This document shows positions 1 through 9,608 of a DNA stretch of 64,000 bases, piece by piece (positions within the stretch are counted from its first letter, which is position 1; each line of letters opens with the position of its first letter). The stretch is from Streptococcus anginosus subsp. whileyi MAS624 (GTDB taxonomy: Bacteria; Bacillota; Bacilli; Lactobacillales; Streptococcaceae). The stretch covers positions 1,962,501 through 2,026,500 of the forward strand of contig NZ_AP013072.1 in assembly GCF_000478925.1 (NCBI RefSeq). The letters are read 5' to 3'. A model generated the notes under the pieces. It made no database searches. It was not told the origin of the DNA and saw nothing but the letters and a program-made list of their open reading frames with translations. Made by a program: the position numbers and the translations under genes.

Positions 1-316
1 GACCTGCATCACAAGCATTTACTACAGTATCAACATCTTTATCATTCATCAGTTTTTTAAGAGTATTAAACTGCTTTTTAGTAGCTTTTGATACAACATA
101 CTTATATTCTTTTGGAATAATCGGTAAATCCGCCATATTCCATTTAGCGTATTTTTCATCATAACTATCAGGATTTGCCATCTGAATTAAGTGTCCTACA
201 CACCAACTTACCTTATAGCCTTTTCCCTCATAGTATCCGTCTTTCTTATTTGTTGCTCCTATTACTTTTGATATGGATAGGGCAACACTTGGTTTTTCTG
301 CAATTACAAGTTTCAT
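1..316 (-). CDS. topB: DNA topoisomerase III, N-terminal part (cut by window edge)
   Basis: The first 105 codons read MKLVIAEKPSVALSISK..., the signature start of the Toprim domain of type IA topoisomerases. A further conserved stretch is NACDAG, just inside the window edge. An SD-like GGAGG lies 11 bases before the ATG at 316. Plasmid and ICE copies of TopB are thought to resolve DNA during conjugative transfer or element replication. It is the last gene of the conjugation module seen here, 94 bp after the DUF4366 gene on the same strand. Its remaining ~85% lies outside the window. Confidence 0.9.
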   Translation of the reverse strand, partial: MKLVIAEKPSVALSISKVIGATNKKDGYYEGKGYKVSWCVGHLIQMANPDSYDEKYAKWNMADLPIIPKEYKYVVSKATKKQFNTLKKLMNDKDVDTVVNACDAG

Positions 317-409
317 ATATTTTTATCCTCCCTGTAAAAAATAGGGCGAAAGATTTTACTCTCTCGCCCTATATCTTGCACCCAAAATTATATAGTTTTA
401 GGTGCAAGT

Positions 410-2644
410 TTACTCTAACTCATCATCATCTTCTTTATCTTCCGTTTCAACTTCATCTATTTCATTTTCACTTTCCTCAGCTTCTGAAAAGAAACTATCG
501 TCATCTTCTTCAAATGCTTCAAGCTCTTCATTTTCCTTTTTCTTAACTACCTTAAAATAATAGCCTGCTCCTAATGCTCCACCTACTGAAAGAAGTAAGA
601 TAATGTAAGTTCCCATACTACTTTTTTCTTCTTTCTTAACTGGCTTTACTTCTTCTTTCTTTGACTCTTCTTTTGTAATTTCCTGTTTTGGAGCTTCTTT
701 CTTTTCAACCATATTTAACAAATCATCTTCTGAAACTTCTGTTAAAAGCATTACATTCTCGCTATCTTCATCATGGTTAATGATTAGATGAAAAGTCTTT
801 CCATTTTTAGTTGTAAAAGTTACAAACTGTCTTGCGTCTGCTGAATACATATCCGTAGACTTATTATCTTCTCCATCATTATGATGAATAGGATACTTAT
901 TGTTTGCATTATCTACATTCTCTGTAACGGATGCCCTTGCCTTAGAGGGACTTGATGCAACGCCTTTATTGGTATTTGTCGTTGTACTTGTTCCTGTGCT
1001 ACTTCCAGTTGTTCCACTGTTTCCTTGACTGTTTTGTGGCTGTTTAGGTGTTAGCTTATTCGGATAGCGAATTTCTTGCTTTTCTTCTTTTTTACCAGTG
1101 TTTTCAGATGTAGTGTTTCCCTTTTTTGTCGCAGAATTTGAAGCAATTTGTTTTTCGCTACCTGTTTGTGTTCCTTTTCCGCTTGTAAAAGGAATTGAAT
1201 TAGATGTAACTGTCTTTGATGGAGCGTTTCCTGTGCTTGATGATGTATTTTTTAGAGTATCAATTTTACTTTCTAAGCCTTTAATTCTATCTTCAAGCTT
1301 TGAAATATCCTTATCTGATATACCTTTTATCTTTTCATTTTTTCTATTTTCAAGCTTTTCTTCTAAGGATTTAATTTTATCATTAAGCTTATTGATTTCT
1401 TCTTTCTTATCATTAGAAATGTCTGCTTTATCTTTTAGCTCCTTGTTTAGTTTATCCATTTCTTTTTCATAGGCTTTTAGGTCTTTTTCTAACTTTTCAA
1501 TGTCTTTTCCTGTTAAAACAGTTTGCACAGAAACATCTTTTTTCTTCTTTTCCTCAGTTTGAGTAGCACTATCCTTTATATCTTTCTCGGTTTGAGTATT
1601 TTCATCTTTCTTTAGATAAGATACCTTTCTTATAATTTCATCATCTTTTCCCTTTACCTTATATGTGGCAAAATCATCAAGAAATTTCATATTATCAGGT
1701 AACATATCAAGTTCTGAAGCATCAAGAACATAGCCTACATCAAAAGTTTTAGTAAATTCTTTATATACCTTTCCATCTTCGAAAAAGTATTTTACCTTAA
1801 CTTCTGCTTTAGTTTGTGTTGCTGAATCTTTTTTACTTTTATCATCTGTTTGTACTGAACTATCCTTTTTTTCAGTTTTATCAGTTTGCGTATCAACACT
1901 TGCCACTCTTGTAATTAAGTCATCTACATTAAAAGTTATATATGGAAGACCTGTATGGTATCTATTCCAAGTTTCAATGATGAGCTTATCCTTCTCAATC
2001 TTTATTTCTTTAAGATTGTTGATATTAGGATTGGCTTCCTTAACTTTATTTATAATTTCTTTTTTGGACTCTTCTTTTATTTCTCCATCATAATCAATCT
2101 TAGTTTTTACAATATCTCGATTCAGCTTATATACAGGTGTATCTAAGATATGGTAAATCTTATTATCGCTATATGTTCTAATATGCTCCTCAATAGAACC
2201 AACATAGTAGTCTTGATTGTTTTCTGTAAAATCTAAGAATATGCCGCTGCCAATATTTACACCAGTAGCTTTATAATAATTAAATTCTTTTTTGCTTGTA
2301 AATCTTGTATGTCCCGTTCTTTCGGTATCAAAATCAGCTTCTGTAAACATTTCATCATATCTATCAAATGATGTTAAATTACCCTCAAGTTTAAATTCCT
2401 TTAAAATATTTATCTTAAATTTCAGCTTATCCTCATAATATGCCTTACTTATATTCTGATCGCTTGTATTGTCAATCATATTCACAATAAATTTTGTTTT
2501 ATACTGCCCATGATTATTATCGCCTCCCATAGCATATACAATATTTGATTTGTTTAGGTACACTGTTGCCACTAAGCCTACTAACACCAGTAAAGCAAGT
2601 ATACTTGCTAAAATCTTTTTGTTACTCAACAATTTTTTCATCAT
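410..2644 (-). CDS. DUF4366 / CD1107-family mobile-element surface protein, very long variant
   Basis: 744 residues. An N-terminal hydrophobic segment (about 11-31) serves as signal or anchor, and a second transmembrane helix lies at about 678-700, followed by an extremely acidic cytoplasmic tail. The region about 595-650 (FVTFTTKNGKTFHLIINHD) matches what I know of the conserved CD1107 core. CD1107 proteins of Tn1549-like elements are usually only 200-300 residues. Here a long ectodomain is added: seven [ST/A]xQT motifs between residues 251 and 494, a Lys/Glu coiled coil at about 378-470, and a Ser/Thr/Asn/Gly-rich stretch at about 465-570. The ATG overlaps the end of the DUF4315 gene by 23 bp, which suggests translational coupling. 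Exact role unknown; a surface component of the mating machinery is likely. Confidence 0.8.
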   Translation of the reverse strand: MMKKLLSNKKILASILALLVLVGLVATVYLNKSNIVYAMGGDNNHGQYKTKFIVNMIDNTSDQNISKAYYEDKLKFKINILKEFKLEGNLTSFDRYDEMFTEADFDTERTGHTRFTSKKEFNYYKATGVNIGSGIFLDFTENNQDYYVGSIEEHIRTYSDNKIYHILDTPVYKLNRDIVKTKIDYDGEIKEESKKEIINKVKEANPNINNLKEIKIEKDKLIIETWNRYHTGLPYITFNVDDLITRVASVDTQTDKTEKKDSSVQTDDKSKKDSATQTKAEVKVKYFFEDGKVYKEFTKTFDVGYVLDASELDMLPDNMKFLDDFATYKVKGKDDEIIRKVSYLKKDENTQTEKDIKDSATQTEEKKKKDVSVQTVLTGKDIEKLEKDLKAYEKEMDKLNKELKDKADISNDKKEEINKLNDKIKSLEEKLENRKNEKIKGISDKDISKLEDRIKGLESKIDTLKNTSSSTGNAPSKTVTSNSIPFTSGKGTQTGSEKQIASNSATKKGNTTSENTGKKEEKQEIRYPNKLTPKQPQNSQGNSGTTGSSTGTSTTTNTNKGVASSPSKARASVTENVDNANNKYPIHHNDGEDNKSTDMYSADARQFVTFTTKNGKTFHLIINHDEDSENVMLLTEVSEDDLLNMVEKKEAPKQEITKEESKKEEVKPVKKEEKSSMGTYIILLLSVGGALGAGYYFKVVKKKENEELEAFEEDDDSFFSEAEESENEIDEVETEDKEDDDELE

Positions 2645-2858
2645 TAAACTCCTTTTCTTGTTTTTGTTTTTTCTCTTCTTTTACTTTTCTCATTAAATCC
2701 TCAAGCGTGATGTTGTTTTCTCTACAAATCACGATGATTTCTTCGTTTTCAAGTTCTTCTTCTCGAATAAATAAAGGCTCTAATTCTTTATCAATCAGAG
2801 CCTTTTTATCAAGAAGTTTCTTTATTTTATTTTTCGTTAGTTTTAATTCTTTTCTCAC
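2622..2858 (-). CDS. DUF4315 family mobile-element protein
   Basis: 78 residues, highly charged and predicted helical (MRKELKLTKNKIKKLLDKKA...). Its place between the NlpC/P60 hydrolase and the DUF4366 gene is the standard position of the small DUF4315 protein in Tn1549-like elements, and size and composition agree. No membrane segment and no catalytic motif are seen. It overlaps the downstream gene by 23 bp and starts 12 bp after the upstream stop. Function unknown; identification rests mostly on synteny and general sequence character. Confidence 0.75.
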   Translation of the reverse strand: MRKELKLTKNKIKKLLDKKALIDKELEPLFIREEELENEEIIVICRENNITLEDLMRKVKEEKKQKQEKEFNDEKIVE

Positions 2859-2870
2859 ATTCTGCCCTCC

Positions 2871-5165
2871 TTATCTGTTTACATTTGGTGGAAAGCCAAA
2901 GCCTACTGGATGATGTTTACAAAATGTTGCTATCCAATCATCCAAAGTTGTAACTCTAACAACACCGATGTTATCCATTACCTTACCATCACCAATATAA
3001 ATGCCAACATGACCATAAGTAAGTCCGGCTTGACCACCACTGCTACTACTTTCAACAGCTACAAGCATTCCTACTTTTAACTTTGATCTATCAGAAGTAA
3101 ATGTATGATTTCGATACATATCATTAGCATTTCCTCCGATATATCCAAGACCTGCATTTTGATAAACTTGTGAAACCCACATTGCACACCAACCTGCTCC
3201 AGGTGATGGAGTAATATATGCTGCATTTACAATTTTCTTTTGAGCATCAGACGATGCTTCATATTCTTTTCCTCCACCAATGCCACCATTTTCAGTAATG
3301 AGATTGGTGTTTCCAAACATTTCACCCATATTTCCCTGTGCAAGGAATAGTGCTTCATAGTGTTTTAAATTATCTGGATAATCTCTAAAGACTTCTCTAA
3401 TGACACTATCCATTTCCCTTTTATTTAGGGTAACAATGAGCTTTCTATATTCATAAGGTTCTTCGTGGCTCTCGGTATGTTCATTCCCTTCTTCATCGGT
3501 GTAAGTTTCAGTTACAGTCTTATATCTTATCTCTATTTCCTCTTTATAATCGACATGGTACATAGTCTTAAACAAATCATCTAGGATATTACTAACTTCA
3601 GACAAACTCTTTACTTCACCACATCTTGAGGTGATATAGGATAAAAGCTCATGAACATTATGACCAATATCTCCATTTTTATTTATGATGTACTCATCAT
3701 ATCCGGGATTATTCTTTTCTATATTTTCAAGCTCGCTATATAAGTCATTCTCCTTGTTTGAAAAACTTTGGTTAATCTCAGTTAAAACATTTGGTCTTGA
3801 TAAATACGATGTTGTTAAAATGCTACTTGTAGAATTAGCAAATCCACCCATTGTCATGCTTGCAAAGTTAAATACAAAAGTTCCAAAAATAATTATGGCA
3901 GCTACTACTATTGCTGCTACTTTCGTTTTTCTTATGATAAAGTCTTTAGATACCTTGAATGTATCCATCAGTGTCTTTTTAACTCTATCTCTAATTCTTG
4001 TCTTATTTTGCTTATAGATAGCTGACTTCATCTGTTTCTTCTTTTGAAACTTCTTATAAGCATTTGCTTTTTTATATTGGTCAGTCTTCTTAACCTCGTC
4101 CATGCTTTTTCTAAACTCAAGCTTGGACTTTCTACTTTGAATTTTCCTATCGCTCTTTTCTAAATCATATAGCTTCTTACTTTTTCTCTTGTCCGAATAA
4201 TTCTTTACGCCATGAATAAGTTTAGATGAACTTACTAAACCTTTTTCGGCAGCTTCAACCGATGCATTTTCATCACTACCAGATGATAGATAATCACTTG
4301 TAACCTCACCAAGTTTTGCGGCTCCAATCACACTCCCACCGACTAGGGTTTCTTTGTTATACCTTTTATAGAGCTGATTTTTCTTTTCCCTATCTTTGAT
4401 GGCTTCTTTACCAGTTTTAGAAACTTTAGTATTATCTTCTTTTTTCTTATCTGTCCCTTTTCTTGTAAAGAGCTTATCAGAATAGTTCTTTCTTTTAAGT
4501 GACCTTTTCTGCTTTTCATAAAGTTTGGATTTTTTATTACCTAAAGGCTCATAGGATACATCGCTATCTCTAAAATCATTATCGTATCTATCAATGACAC
4601 CATCACCATCTTGGTCTTTTGCCAAAGGATCATAGATACGATTTTCTTTAACCTCTGTTTGATAATCTGACTTAGCTACTTCCGTTTCAGCAAAATCACT
4701 CACAAGTTTTTTAGAATGTTTTCGCTTATTAACATTTACGCTCTGACTATTCAAACCATTATTAGTATTACCTACTTCTCTATTCCTATGAGTTTCTTTA
4801 GAAGCGGTATTTTCAAAAACTCTATAAGCATCTGAACTAACTTCTATCCTTTGGTTTTTCTCTGCAGACTCTACAATAGGCTTCATTCCACTATCAGTTT
4901 CAAAACTGTTACATTGAAGATTTCTTTTTATAGCATTTTTGCTCTTGTTACTTGTGTCTATTTCACTAGTAATATCAGCCCTTTTACTTATCTTCTCGTG
5001 AATCTTATCTTGAAACCTATTTTCTTCTTTAACAACCTTGTCTCTATAATCATCTCCAGTTTTTCTTTTGTAATCTAGGACATCATCTGTTTCAGCCTTT
5101 GTGATTATTTTTTCTTCTCTTGCTCTTAACTTTTCATTTAAATCTCGCTTTCTTTTTTTACTCAT
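2871..5165 (-). CDS. CD1108-family T4SS protein with C-terminal NlpC/P60 cell-wall hydrolase domain
   Basis: 764 residues. A long basic, hydrophilic N-terminal region (1-410) precedes a single transmembrane helix (about 416-438) and an extracellular part. The C-terminal ~110 residues are an NlpC/P60 (C40) peptidase: catalytic Cys at about 660 in GWCAMWVS and His at about 719 in YGHVGIYIG. This VirB1-like enzyme would open peptidoglycan for the conjugation channel. An Asp-rich calcium-loop-like motif (DQDGDGVIDRYDND, about 184-197) sits unusually on the predicted cytoplasmic side. It starts 6 bp after the VirB4 stop, so the genes are tightly coupled. Confidence 0.88.
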   Translation of the reverse strand: MSKKRKRDLNEKLRAREEKIITKAETDDVLDYKRKTGDDYRDKVVKEENRFQDKIHEKISKRADITSEIDTSNKSKNAIKRNLQCNSFETDSGMKPIVESAEKNQRIEVSSDAYRVFENTASKETHRNREVGNTNNGLNSQSVNVNKRKHSKKLVSDFAETEVAKSDYQTEVKENRIYDPLAKDQDGDGVIDRYDNDFRDSDVSYEPLGNKKSKLYEKQKRSLKRKNYSDKLFTRKGTDKKKEDNTKVSKTGKEAIKDREKKNQLYKRYNKETLVGGSVIGAAKLGEVTSDYLSSGSDENASVEAAEKGLVSSSKLIHGVKNYSDKRKSKKLYDLEKSDRKIQSRKSKLEFRKSMDEVKKTDQYKKANAYKKFQKKKQMKSAIYKQNKTRIRDRVKKTLMDTFKVSKDFIIRKTKVAAIVVAAIIIFGTFVFNFASMTMGGFANSTSSILTTSYLSRPNVLTEINQSFSNKENDLYSELENIEKNNPGYDEYIINKNGDIGHNVHELLSYITSRCGEVKSLSEVSNILDDLFKTMYHVDYKEEIEIRYKTVTETYTDEEGNEHTESHEEPYEYRKLIVTLNKREMDSVIREVFRDYPDNLKHYEALFLAQGNMGEMFGNTNLITENGGIGGGKEYEASSDAQKKIVNAAYITPSPGAGWCAMWVSQVYQNAGLGYIGGNANDMYRNHTFTSDRSKLKVGMLVAVESSSSGGQAGLTYGHVGIYIGDGKVMDNIGVVRVTTLDDWIATFCKHHPVGFGFPPNVNR

Positions 5166-5171
5166 AAGACG

Positions 5172-7604
5172 CTACCTCACTTCTTCAGGTTTTGTAGTCA
5201 TCTTTTGATATAGGATTGTGTCTTTAGGAAAGTTATCTACAAAGGGAACAATGGTGTTCCCAAAGAAAATCAGACCTTCACCAGCTCTCGAATTGGTAAC
5301 GAATTTTTCCTGATCTTTTGAGATTTTAAGCTTTACAACAAGCCAGTCTCTATCACCTGTTGCTTGATTAAGCATTAGAATAAAATCTGTATTATCGAAA
5401 ATATTTTCAATTTCTTTACTTGCAAGTAGGTCTTTAACATTCTGTGTAATGCCTGTTGGAATACCTCCCCATTTTCTAAATCTCTTCCAGATTTCTACCG
5501 AATACTGTGAAGTCTGTTCATCTTTTAAAAGCAAATGAAACTCGTCAATGTAATACCTTGTGCTTTTGCCGGTATTTCTGTTTTGAGAAACTTTATTCCA
5601 GACCTGGTCTTGAATAACAAGCATTCCTATTTTCTTAAGCTGCGTTCCAAGTTCCTTAATATCAAAACAAATTAACTGCTTATTTAAGTCCACATTTGAC
5701 TGATGATTAAAGACATTAAGACTTCCTGAAACATAGATTTCCATTTCTGTTGCAAGTTTCTTTCCTACCTTTTCTTCTTGTCCTTTTAACATATTGTAAA
5801 GGTCTTGAAGTATAGGCATATTTTCTGGTATTGGATTTTCAAAATACTTCTCATAAATTCTAGGTAAGCACCTATCTATAACAGATTTTTCTTCTGCTGT
5901 AAGACCACTACCACCAACCACAAGTTCAAGCATAGACATAATAAAATTCGCCTTATCCTTAAGTGGTGCATCACCATCTCCATAATTCATATTTATATCT
6001 AGTGGATTGAGATAGTCTTTACTCTTTGCACTAACCTTAATGACTTCTCCCTTGAACTGTTTAACAAGATTGCCATATTCACCCTCTGGATCACAGATAA
6101 TGACATCATCATCGGTTGTAAGAATAGCATTTGCCATTTCACGCTTTGCAGAAAAGGACTTACCAGAACCAGGCGTACCTAGAATCAATCCATTTGGATT
6201 TTTAAGCATTTTTCTATCTGCCATAATCAGGTTATGACTTAGGGCATTTAATCCATAGTACAAGCTATTTGATGAGTTTATGAAAAGCTCCTCTGTTGTA
6301 AATGGTAAGAAGACTGCTGTTGATGATGAGGTTAACCCTCTATCTATTTCAATCTTATTTACTCCAAGAGGTAATACACTGATAAAACCTTGTTCTTGAC
6401 TATGATCTAAGCGTTTAATCTTACAATTATGCTTACTTGCAATAGATGAAATTTGAGAAATAGTCGTATCAAGCTTTTGTACTGTCCTTGCAAAATTCAT
6501 AAAGACAATCGTTACGATAAACATACGCTCATCTCTTGTCTGGAGATCTTTTAAAAGCATCTTGATATTATCTCCATAGGTAATTAAATCACTTGGCAAG
6601 ATATCCATATCATAGCCACTTCTAACTGCCTTTTTATTTTCCTCAATTTTCATCTTATCAATATCTGTATTTTTTCTTTTCACCATCTTGATAGCTTCTG
6701 TCTGCTCAACTGCCTTGATATGAAAAGAAATATTGATGTTATCATCTATATCTAAAAATTCTGCAAGCATTCTATCCGATAGCTCACTTGCAAGTATTTG
6801 AAGATGACTTACAGCTCCAATATATTTACCAAACTTAAAATACTTACTCGGTACAAAATTAAAAGAATCTGGTGTAATCACCGTCTTTGTACTTTCTCTT
6901 GGTTTTAAGTCTTTATATGAAAAAGAAAAGAGTTTATCTGGATTTAAAATATCATGTAAGACTTTTAGTCTTTCTGTTCCAGTTAAGCCCTCAGCACGAA
7001 CTCCCATACTCTTTAGATTTGACAATATATCAATCTCAAGTCGCTCAAGTTTTGCAGTCGCTTGCTCCAAACTATCCGCTTCAACTCCAAAGGTGATATA
7101 CTTCGATTTCTTTAACCCATTATTTCCCTTTGCAAGCTGACTTTTTAACATCTCACGAAACTCTAATCGAATATCATCATAACCATCATTTTTATCCGGT
7201 ATCTGAATAGCTGCTTTTAATTCATTATTTCTTCCAAGCTGATTGATATATGAAAACTCAATATCTACACTTGGATCAAACGAATTTAAGACATTCGCAA
7301 ATTGATTGAAAATCAAATCCTTATCTTCTTCTAATGCAAGCTGATAGTTTATATCCTGAAATGCAATACACTTATTAAAGTGCTTTTCATCAAGCTGACA
7401 TATCCCACTTTTTAGCATTCTCATATAAGGTATTGTGTCTTCAACAGTGTATCTCTTAGGCTCTTTCTTAAATATTAAGTCGATTAGAGAAGCTTTTTTC
7501 TTCTGCTTAGTCAACTTTTCTTTTTTCTGGTTTCTTTTGTTTTCCTTTAATACTTTTTGATTTTTTTCTAACTGCATTTGCTGTATTTTTCTTTTCTTGT
7601 TCAA
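5172..7604 (-). CDS. VirB4/TraE-like conjugation ATPase
   Basis: 810 residues. Walker A GTPGSGKS at about 476-483; Walker B-like regions at about 499-510 (VIICDPEGEYG) and about 675 (YYIDEFHLL). VirB4 ATPases energise assembly of the type IV secretion channel and DNA transport at the membrane. The first ~40 residues are very basic and coded in the overlap with the PrgI gene: the two reading frames share 98 bp, an arrangement I associate with Tn1549-type operons. Full length for the family. Confidence 0.93.
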   Translation of the reverse strand: MNKKRKIQQMQLEKNQKVLKENKRNQKKEKLTKQKKKASLIDLIFKKEPKRYTVEDTIPYMRMLKSGICQLDEKHFNKCIAFQDINYQLALEEDKDLIFNQFANVLNSFDPSVDIEFSYINQLGRNNELKAAIQIPDKNDGYDDIRLEFREMLKSQLAKGNNGLKKSKYITFGVEADSLEQATAKLERLEIDILSNLKSMGVRAEGLTGTERLKVLHDILNPDKLFSFSYKDLKPRESTKTVITPDSFNFVPSKYFKFGKYIGAVSHLQILASELSDRMLAEFLDIDDNINISFHIKAVEQTEAIKMVKRKNTDIDKMKIEENKKAVRSGYDMDILPSDLITYGDNIKMLLKDLQTRDERMFIVTIVFMNFARTVQKLDTTISQISSIASKHNCKIKRLDHSQEQGFISVLPLGVNKIEIDRGLTSSSTAVFLPFTTEELFINSSNSLYYGLNALSHNLIMADRKMLKNPNGLILGTPGSGKSFSAKREMANAILTTDDDVIICDPEGEYGNLVKQFKGEVIKVSAKSKDYLNPLDINMNYGDGDAPLKDKANFIMSMLELVVGGSGLTAEEKSVIDRCLPRIYEKYFENPIPENMPILQDLYNMLKGQEEKVGKKLATEMEIYVSGSLNVFNHQSNVDLNKQLICFDIKELGTQLKKIGMLVIQDQVWNKVSQNRNTGKSTRYYIDEFHLLLKDEQTSQYSVEIWKRFRKWGGIPTGITQNVKDLLASKEIENIFDNTDFILMLNQATGDRDWLVVKLKISKDQEKFVTNSRAGEGLIFFGNTIVPFVDNFPKDTILYQKMTTKPEEVR

Positions 7605-7905
7605 GGTAAACCTCCTTTCTCACTCGCTTTTGTGGTTGATAAAACTTATGCAAATATATGTGCTTAAAATATTTCTCAAAGGTAAGTCCATCCTTTTCAA
7701 ATAGTGTTACAAAGAAGATTGGAAGAGTTGATACAATTAAAAACAGTATCGCTATATCATTAGGCATAAACTTTCTCATAAATAAATAGACTGGTATACC
7801 AACCAGTCCAGCAAGTGTAAATCCAATTAATTGTCTTCTTGTAAGATTAAAGGCTACCTTTGTTTTTACCTTTTTTAAGTCCTTGGGAATTGGTACATAG
7901 CCCAT
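7507..7905 (-). CDS. PrgI family conjugation membrane protein
   Basis: 132 residues. It starts MGYVPIPKDLKKVKTKV, then has two hydrophobic segments (about 27-45 and 50-69) and a basic C-terminal tail. This is the VirB3-like PrgI family that always precedes the VirB4 gene in Gram-positive T4SS operons and is thought to anchor or partner VirB4. Its basic tail is encoded in the 98-bp overlap with virB4. It starts 3 bp after the stop of the upstream small gene. Confidence 0.88.
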   Translation of the reverse strand: MGYVPIPKDLKKVKTKVAFNLTRRQLIGFTLAGLVGIPVYLFMRKFMPNDIAILFLIVSTLPIFFVTLFEKDGLTFEKYFKHIYLHKFYQPQKRVRKEVYLEQEKKNTANAVRKKSKSIKGKQKKPEKRKVD

Positions 7906-7908
7906 AGC

Positions 7909-8175
7909 TTACCTCCCATCTTCTTTTTCCTTTGAAAATACTTCAAAATGCTCATAGCATGAAGCAACTTCATTTCTCATCTCTTCTAATTCCGATTCAA
8001 TTAGTGCATTTTTCTGCTCTTGATAACAAAGAATAGATTTCACATCATTTCTTGTACTTTTTACTTCATCTTCTAAATTCTTTAATTTATTACTGTTAAA
8101 AATTGAGATAGTAAATGCTCCAATCCCTACTGCAATAATTGAAACAGGAAAAAACTTTTTCTTTACTTCTATCAT
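7909..8175 (-). CDS. small membrane-anchored coiled-coil protein of the T4SS operon
   Basis: 88 residues. One N-terminal transmembrane helix (about 10-26) is followed by a charged heptad-like helix (about 30-80). I do not recognise a named family. Its position between the VirB6-like and PrgI genes, with 12-bp and 3-bp gaps, makes it part of the secretion operon. A structural or accessory subunit of the channel is possible, but nothing in the sequence proves it. Confidence 0.6.
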   Translation of the reverse strand: MIEVKKKFFPVSIIAVGIGAFTISIFNSNKLKNLEDEVKSTRNDVKSILCYQEQKNALIESELEEMRNEVASCYEHFEVFSKEKEDGR

Positions 8176-8187
8176 TAAAAATCCTCC

Positions 8188-9051
8188 TTAATGTGCGTTT
8201 AATACACTCTTTGCAAGCGTTCCACTCTTTAACATCATTAGACCAAGAAGTAATGCATAGCCTAATATCATAAAGGTACTTGCATGTATGTCCGTTATCT
8301 TTATCGTCTTTACTAAAACTGCGTAAATACCCAAGCATATAATCAAGAATAAGCCTTGAAGCCCAATAGCAAATAGACCTTTGATATAGTTTGTTCCAAT
8401 TTGTCCCCACTCCTTATTTCCCATAGTGGCAAATGGAATTGCTGAAACCGAACAGTAAACATATATCTCAAACATTCTGCCATAGACAACTAGCATAATG
8501 ACTACCGACATAACCTGTATTGCAACTTTAACAAGCGAGGTTTCAAAGAGTATCATGACCAGTTCTCCAAGTCCTTTGTCTTTTAATCCCTCAACCATCT
8601 GAACAATTTGATCACCTGAAACGGTGGCAGAAGTATTGATTACTCCTGCCGCCTGATTTACAAGATGTTGTGCAACATCAAAGACTGCCATTGAAAATGT
8701 AAAGGCATGAGATACTAACCACACCGCTATCCACATCTTTATCATGTATTTAAAAAACTCAAAGGTATCTGTATCGTGCATATTGTTCTTTTGCATAACC
8801 ATATTTATCAGCTCAATACATAAAACTGCTGTAATGATTAAACCCGCAATTGGAATAATGACACTATCATTGATACTCTTAATAAAGTTAAATACCTCTG
8901 AGTTCCATCCCATTGGTGTCTTTCCTATATCGGTTGCAACTGATCCGACTTTATCATTAATGTCGATAAACATTGACTCAAGATTTGCTTGGATACCTCC
9001 GAGAAGAAGCTCTTTAAAAAATTCCTCTATCTTATCGAAAATACCAAACAT
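8188..9051 (-). CDS. VirB6/TrbL-like conjugation channel protein
   Basis: 287 residues with about six hydrophobic segments spread from residue 60 to the C-terminus. An N-terminal amphipathic part (MFGIFDKIEEFFKELLLGG) is typical of the TrbL/VirB6-type proteins of Tn1549-like elements. Such proteins form the inner-membrane channel through which DNA passes. It lies directly downstream of the Maff2 pilin-like gene, in the standard order. Confidence 0.85.
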   Translation of the reverse strand: MFGIFDKIEEFFKELLLGGIQANLESMFIDINDKVGSVATDIGKTPMGWNSEVFNFIKSINDSVIIPIAGLIITAVLCIELINMVMQKNNMHDTDTFEFFKYMIKMWIAVWLVSHAFTFSMAVFDVAQHLVNQAAGVINTSATVSGDQIVQMVEGLKDKGLGELVMILFETSLVKVAIQVMSVVIMLVVYGRMFEIYVYCSVSAIPFATMGNKEWGQIGTNYIKGLFAIGLQGLFLIICLGIYAVLVKTIKITDIHASTFMILGYALLLGLMMLKSGTLAKSVLNAH

Positions 9052-9063
9052 AGGCTACTCTCC

Positions 9064-9279
9064 TTACTTCAATACATTTGAAAGTAATGGAATTAGTTTT
9101 AAGCCGATTAGAACGATGCCTCCTCCAGCCATTAACTGCTTAATACCCTGAGATTTTGCTCCAGGATTATCATTACCATATCCCTCCATAAGGTTGATAA
9201 CACCCCATGCTCCAAGACCAGCACCTACTGCCATTACCAAAATCTTTAATACATTAACTGCTTGTACGAAAAAATCCAT
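9064..9279 (-). CDS. Maff2 family, VirB2-like small membrane protein
   Basis: 71 residues with two hydrophobic helices (about 8-28 and 49-69) around a Gly/Asn-rich loop. The pattern AVGAGLGAWGVINLMEGYG is characteristic of the Maff2 family found at this position in Tn1549-type elements. The size and two-helix layout resemble VirB2 pilins, so a channel or surface subunit is likely. It is 3 bp from the ssb stop and 12 bp before the VirB6-like gene. Confidence 0.85.
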   Translation of the reverse strand: MDFFVQAVNVLKILVMAVGAGLGAWGVINLMEGYGNDNPGAKSQGIKQLMAGGGIVLIGLKLIPLLSNVLK

Positions 9280-9282
9280 TAT

Positions 9283-9594
9283 TTATTCCTCCTCGTTTTC
9301 TTCTTTCTTTTCAATTTTGTTCATAGACATAACCACAAAATTCTTATATGTCTTTCCATTTTTAGTTCGTTTATTGAAGTAGCCATATACATGAATGAAA
9401 TCACCTTCTGAAAATTCCTTAGCCACTTCAGATTTATTGCCATAGGCTGCACAGTTGATATACTCTCTACCTTTTCCATATCCTTTCGAAAGAGCAAAAT
9501 TTACAACTTGAACCTCTTCATTACCTCTTGTAAAAGTTCCAAAAGTAGGTTCTTTTAACAGATTGGCATTGATATTAATCATCTCTTTATCCAT
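9283..9594 (-). CDS. ICE single-stranded DNA-binding protein (OB fold)
   Basis: 103 residues with the OB-fold pattern of bacterial SSBs (VQVVNFALSKGYGKGREYINCAAYGNKSE begins at about residue 28; only part quoted: FALSKGYGKGRE) and an acidic C-terminal tail (EKKEENEEE) like the protein-interaction tail of SSB. It would coat the transferred single strand. It is the first gene of the T4SS operon, preceded by GGAGG and by a terminator hairpin that ends 15 bp before the ATG. Confidence 0.85.
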   Translation of the reverse strand: MDKEMININANLLKEPTFGTFTRGNEEVQVVNFALSKGYGKGREYINCAAYGNKSEVAKEFSEGDFIHVYGYFNKRTKNGKTYKNFVVMSMNKIEKKEENEEE

Positions 9595-9608
9595 TTTTTC
9601 CCTCCAAT

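Noticed and set aside
8096..8410. 104-codon ORF within the VirB6-like gene
   Set aside because: Alternate-frame shadow with odd composition; the overlapping membrane protein explains the sequence.
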